A DNA stretch of 64,000 nucleotides. Origin: Bog-473 sp963753115 (lineage in GTDB: Bacteria > Actinomycetota > Acidimicrobiia > Acidimicrobiales > RAAP-2). The stretch spans positions 1-64,000 of the forward strand of contig CAVWBB010000022.1 of NCBI GenBank assembly GCA_963753115.1. The letters are read 5' to 3'. Both the position numbers and the translations under genes were made by a program. Positions 61,674 to 64,000 of this stretch are shown in pieces (within the stretch, counting starts at the first letter, position 1; each line of letters starts with the position of its first letter). Below the pieces are notes generated by a model. The model saw only the letters and a list, made by a program, of their open reading frames with translations, ran no database searches and was not told the origin of the DNA.

Positions 61674-63067
61674 GCCGTGCCTCCGAGCGTCACGCCGGTG
61701 ATGCGCAGCGTCGCCTGCCCGCAGCCGACCGGAACGCTCTGCCCGTCCTTGCCGCAGGTGCCGGGCGTCATGTCGAAGTCGGTGGCGACAGCGTCGATGC
61801 GCCGCAACACCTCCGGTCCGTTGCCGATGAGGTTCGCGTCGCGCAGCGGCTCGGTGATGCGGCCGTTCTCGATCAGGTACGCCTCGGTCGTCCCGAAGAC
61901 GAAGTCGCCCGTCGCCGTGTTGACCTGCCCGCCACCGAGCTTCTTGACGTACACGCCCGAAGGGGTCTGCGCCACGATCTCGTCGGGATCCTCGGTGCCC
62001 GCCAAGAGATACGTGTTGGTCATGCGCACCATCGGCAGGTGCTGGTAATTCTGCCGCCGCCCGTTGCCCGACGAGGCGCGGCCTTCCTTGCGCGCCCGCA
62101 ACCAGTCCCACATGTAGTCCGTGAGGACCCCGTTCTCGATCAACACGTTGTGCTGGGGCAGATTGCCTTCGTCGTCCACGGCGAAGTTGCCCCACTCCCC
62201 GAGCACCGTGCCGTCGTCGACCAGCGTGACGAGCGGGCTGGCCACCAGCTCCCCCACCTGGCCGGTGTACACCGAGGCGTCCTTGACGATGTGGTCGGCC
62301 TCGAGCCCATGGCCGCAGGCCTCGTGGAACAGGATGCCGCCGCTCCCGCCGGCCAGCACAATGGGCACCTCGCCCGAAGGCGCCGGCCGCGCCGAGAGCT
62401 TGGTCAGCGCCCGCGTCGCCGCCACCCCGGCGATGTCCTCCACCCGGTGGCGCTCGAAGATCTCGTAGCCCTCGGTGCGGGCCAGCGACTCGTAGCCCGT
62501 CTGCATGCCGGTGTCGCCGTTGGCCACGCACATGACGTTGAAACGAGTCCGAATCTGCTCGTCCTGGGCCAGCAACCCATCCGAGTTGGCGATGAGGATG
62601 CGACGACGGCTGTCACCGCATCCCACCTGCACCTGGGTGATGGCGTCACCCGCGGCCCGGGCGGCGTCGTCGGCCCGAGTCAGCAGCTCCAGCTTGCGCG
62701 CCTTGTCCACCGAGTCGGGCAAGGTCCGGTCGCCCCGCCCGTGGGACGTGAGCGGGTCGAGCGCCACGGTGCGCACCCCGTCGCCGCCCTGCCGGGCCAC
62801 GGCCGCCGCCGCCCGGGCCGCGGCGAGCAGGCCGGCCTCGCTCAGGTCGGCGGTGTGGGCGAACCCGGTGGTCTCGCCGTCGACGACCCGGATCCCCGCG
62901 CCTCGGGACCGCCCCGAGGAGAGCTCCTCGATCCGGCGGTCGTCGAGCATCGCGCTGGCGCTCACGGCGTCCTCGGCGAACACCTCGGCCATGTCGCCAC
63001 CGCCGACCAAGGCTGTGGACAGCACGCGTTCGAGCACGTCAGGGTCGATGAGGGCGGTGTCGGTCAC
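61670..63067 (-). CDS. tldD: TldD catalytic subunit of the TldD/E metalloprotease
   Basis: 465 residues. The zinc-binding HExxxH motif is HEACGHGLEADHIV; family motifs DDEGNLPQHNVLIENGVLTD and GGGQVNTATGDFVFGTTEAY are intact. It carries the protease active site of the TldD/E heterodimer, a cytosolic complex enclosing its active site. GTG 63067 has TACGAT six bases upstream (leaderless type), overlapping the divergent thioesterase promoter. Upstream frame extension is antisense to that gene and is rejected. Confidence 0.94.
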   Translation of the reverse strand: MTDTALIDPDVLERVLSTALVGGGDMAEVFAEDAVSASAMLDDRRIEELSSGRSRGAGIRVVDGETTGFAHTADLSEAGLLAAARAAAAVARQGGDGVRTVALDPLTSHGRGDRTLPDSVDKARKLELLTRADDAARAAGDAITQVQVGCGDSRRRILIANSDGLLAQDEQIRTRFNVMCVANGDTGMQTGYESLARTEGYEIFERHRVEDIAGVAATRALTKLSARPAPSGEVPIVLAGGSGGILFHEACGHGLEADHIVKDASVYTGQVGELVASPLVTLVDDGTVLGEWGNFAVDDEGNLPQHNVLIENGVLTDYMWDWLRARKEGRASSGNGRRQNYQHLPMVRMTNTYLLAGTEDPDEIVAQTPSGVYVKKLGGGQVNTATGDFVFGTTEAYLIENGRITEPLRDANLIGNGPEVLRRIDAVATDFDMTPGTCGKDGQSVPVGCGQATLRITGVTLGGTA

Positions 63068-63072
63068 GGCGG

Positions 63073-63079
63073 TATCGTA
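63073..63079. promoter_or_regulatory. Shared -10 of two divergent leaderless genes
   Basis: TATCGTA contains, on the plus strand, TATCGT (63073-63078), seven bases before the thioesterase GTG. On the minus strand it contains TACGAT (63079-63074), six bases before the tldD GTG. Only 18 bp separate the two start codons, so polymerase can occupy only one direction at a time. Confidence 0.55.
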
Positions 63080-63085
63080 ATCGTC

Positions 63086-63529
63086 GTGCCTGCCGATCCA
63101 TCCCAGCCCCCCACCGCGGCCGGCCACGGACCGCACGCCGGGCTCAGCGCCCAACTCGAGCTGACCGTCGCAGCCGAGGACACCGCCGAGCGCTTTCGCT
63201 CCGGCGACGTCCCGGTGCTCGCCACCCCCCGCCTCATCGCCCTGTGTGAGGAGGCCACCTGCCGCGCCACCGACGGGCACCTCAACGAGACCCAGTCGAG
63301 TGTGGCCACCAGGGTCCAGTTCGATCACCTGGCGCCCGTGGCCGTGGGCTCGGTGGTGCTGGCCGAGGCCACGCTCGTCAAAGTCGAGGGCCGCAGGATG
63401 ACCTTCACCGTGTCAGCGGCGCGCCTCGAAGGCGACGGAGGCGGCCTCGTCGGCGCCGGCCGCATGACCCGGGTCGTCGTCGACCGAGCCGCCTTCCTCG
63501 CCAAGGCGGGCGCCGCCGGCCCACCCTGA
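63086..63529 (+). CDS. Hot-dog fold thioesterase, FlK-like
   Basis: 147-residue protein with features of the fluoroacetyl-CoA thioesterase (FlK)-like hot-dog family. The helix LIALCEEATCRATDGHL carries the candidate catalytic Glu/Thr, and VATRVQFDHLAPVAVGS the conserved His. Such proteins hydrolyse small acyl-CoA esters. The GTG is placed seven bases after TATCGT; transcription would start at or next to it. Its stop overlaps the first codon of the MFS frame (CTGA), so coupling is possible. Confidence 0.82.
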   Translation: MPADPSQPPTAAGHGPHAGLSAQLELTVAAEDTAERFRSGDVPVLATPRLIALCEEATCRATDGHLNETQSSVATRVQFDHLAPVAVGSVVLAEATLVKVEGRRMTFTVSAARLEGDGGGLVGAGRMTRVVVDRAAFLAKAGAAGPP

Positions 63530-64000
63530 GCGCGACCCCCACCACCGACGGACCGGGCCTGCTCACCGGCGCCGGGCCCGTGGTGGCGTCGTTCGCGACC
63601 TTCGGACTCTTCTGGGGCAGCTGGGCCGTGATGCTGTTCAACATCCAGCACACCTTCTCGCTCAACGACGCGCAGCTCGGCCTGCTGCTGGCGGTCGCCA
63701 TCGCGGTGGCCGGCGCGTCCAGTGCGGTCATGGCGCACTTCTGCGACCGGGTCGGGGCGCGCCGCCTCCTGTGGATCGCGCTCTTCGCCTGGTCCGTCCT
63801 TCTCTGTGTGTTGGCGCTCACCCACGACACGTGGTCGTTCGGCGTGGTGCTGGTCCTGGTGGAGGTGGCCGGCGGCTCCATCGACACGGCCATGAACGCG
63901 GAGGCGTCGCATCGCCTGGTGAGCAGCCCCAAGTCGCTCATGCGCCTGCACGCCCTGTTCAACACGGGAGCCCTGACCGGAGCCGCGGTCGCCGCGCTGG
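63526..64000 (+). CDS. MFS transporter, 3' part outside the window
   Basis: N-terminal ~158 residues only. Membrane helices begin at FATFGLFWGSWAVMLF; loop 2-3 has AHFCDRVGARRLLWIALF, an MFS signature variant, and helix 5 begins MRLHALFNTGALTGAAVAAL, as in fucose-like/YbjJ-type MFS members. No ATG precedes the first helix. Either a CTG at 63526 overlapping the thioesterase stop or a GTG at 63580 is the start, so the exact start is uncertain. The gene runs off the right edge. Confidence 0.8.
   Translation, partial: MSATPTTDGPGLLTGAGPVVASFATFGLFWGSWAVMLFNIQHTFSLNDAQLGLLLAVAIAVAGASSAVMAHFCDRVGARRLLWIALFAWSVLLCVLALTHDTWSFGVVLVLVEVAGGSIDTAMNAEASHRLVSSPKSLMRLHALFNTGALTGAAVAAL

Noticed and set aside
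1..64000. CRISPR array, rRNA, prophage or insertion sequence
   Set aside because: No regularly spaced repeats with unique spacers, no transposase or integrase motifs and no rRNA sequence were recognised on either strand.

Overview
The window is about 70% GC throughout and reads as a chromosome segment of a high-GC actinobacterium. An Acidimicrobiia-like member is my inference, not proven. Supporting evidence: a fused PafBC regulator, a mycobacterial-type Kgd 2-oxoglutarate decarboxylase, F420 genes (cofC and a Ddn-like reductase), an Rv1264-like cyclase, H1-like AAKK proteins, and many genes that appear to be leaderless. In the last case a TANNNT hexamer sits 6-8 bases before the start codon.

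Layout. 1-10 kb: a tRNA-Val edge, an IMPase/SCO6745 pair, surface-polymer genes (acyltransferase-SGNH, CHAP, lipoprotein), an ALDH-MFS operon behind palindromic operators, and an APH-fold kinase. 10.4-15 kb: an accessory cluster of a sigma/HTH-like protein, a membrane-anchored Thr-rich protein and a membrane LysM-BTAD regulator. 15-17.4 kb: divergent murF and ddl. 17.4-25.4 kb: an amine oxidase/SCP2/permease operon, a small UvrD-like helicase, and a FAD oxidase/TPP enzyme pair. 25.4-34.3 kb: xthA, a FabZ-type dehydratase, a Zc3h12a-like RNase with S1 domain and H1-like tail, kgd, an alpha/beta hydrolase and a DMT exporter. 34.6-40.6 kb: a complete Opp/Dpp-type peptide ABC transporter with an internal terminator. 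40.4-49 kb: rnhB, small proteins, an acyl-CoA synthetase, a GH38 mannosidase, a cyclase/gpsA pair and cofC. 49-52.8 kb: an H1-like protein, a lower-GC repeat-bearing spacer, and a convergent coupling-protein/MobF-relaxase pair that looks like a conjugation module without its secretion machinery. 52.8-64 kb: Ddn-like protein, pafBC, ctaG, an Erm-like methylase, a carboxyltransferase, moaC, an FmdB-like protein, the TldE/TldD pair, an FlK-like thioesterase and the start of an MFS gene.

Ten genes that otherwise look intact are split by one frameshift each. Each is repaired by adding or removing a single base, and eight of the ten need one base removed. This points to indel errors in the underlying assembly rather than wholesale gene decay. 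Those genes are listed over their full span with the break position given. No CRISPR array, rRNA or insertion sequence was seen.
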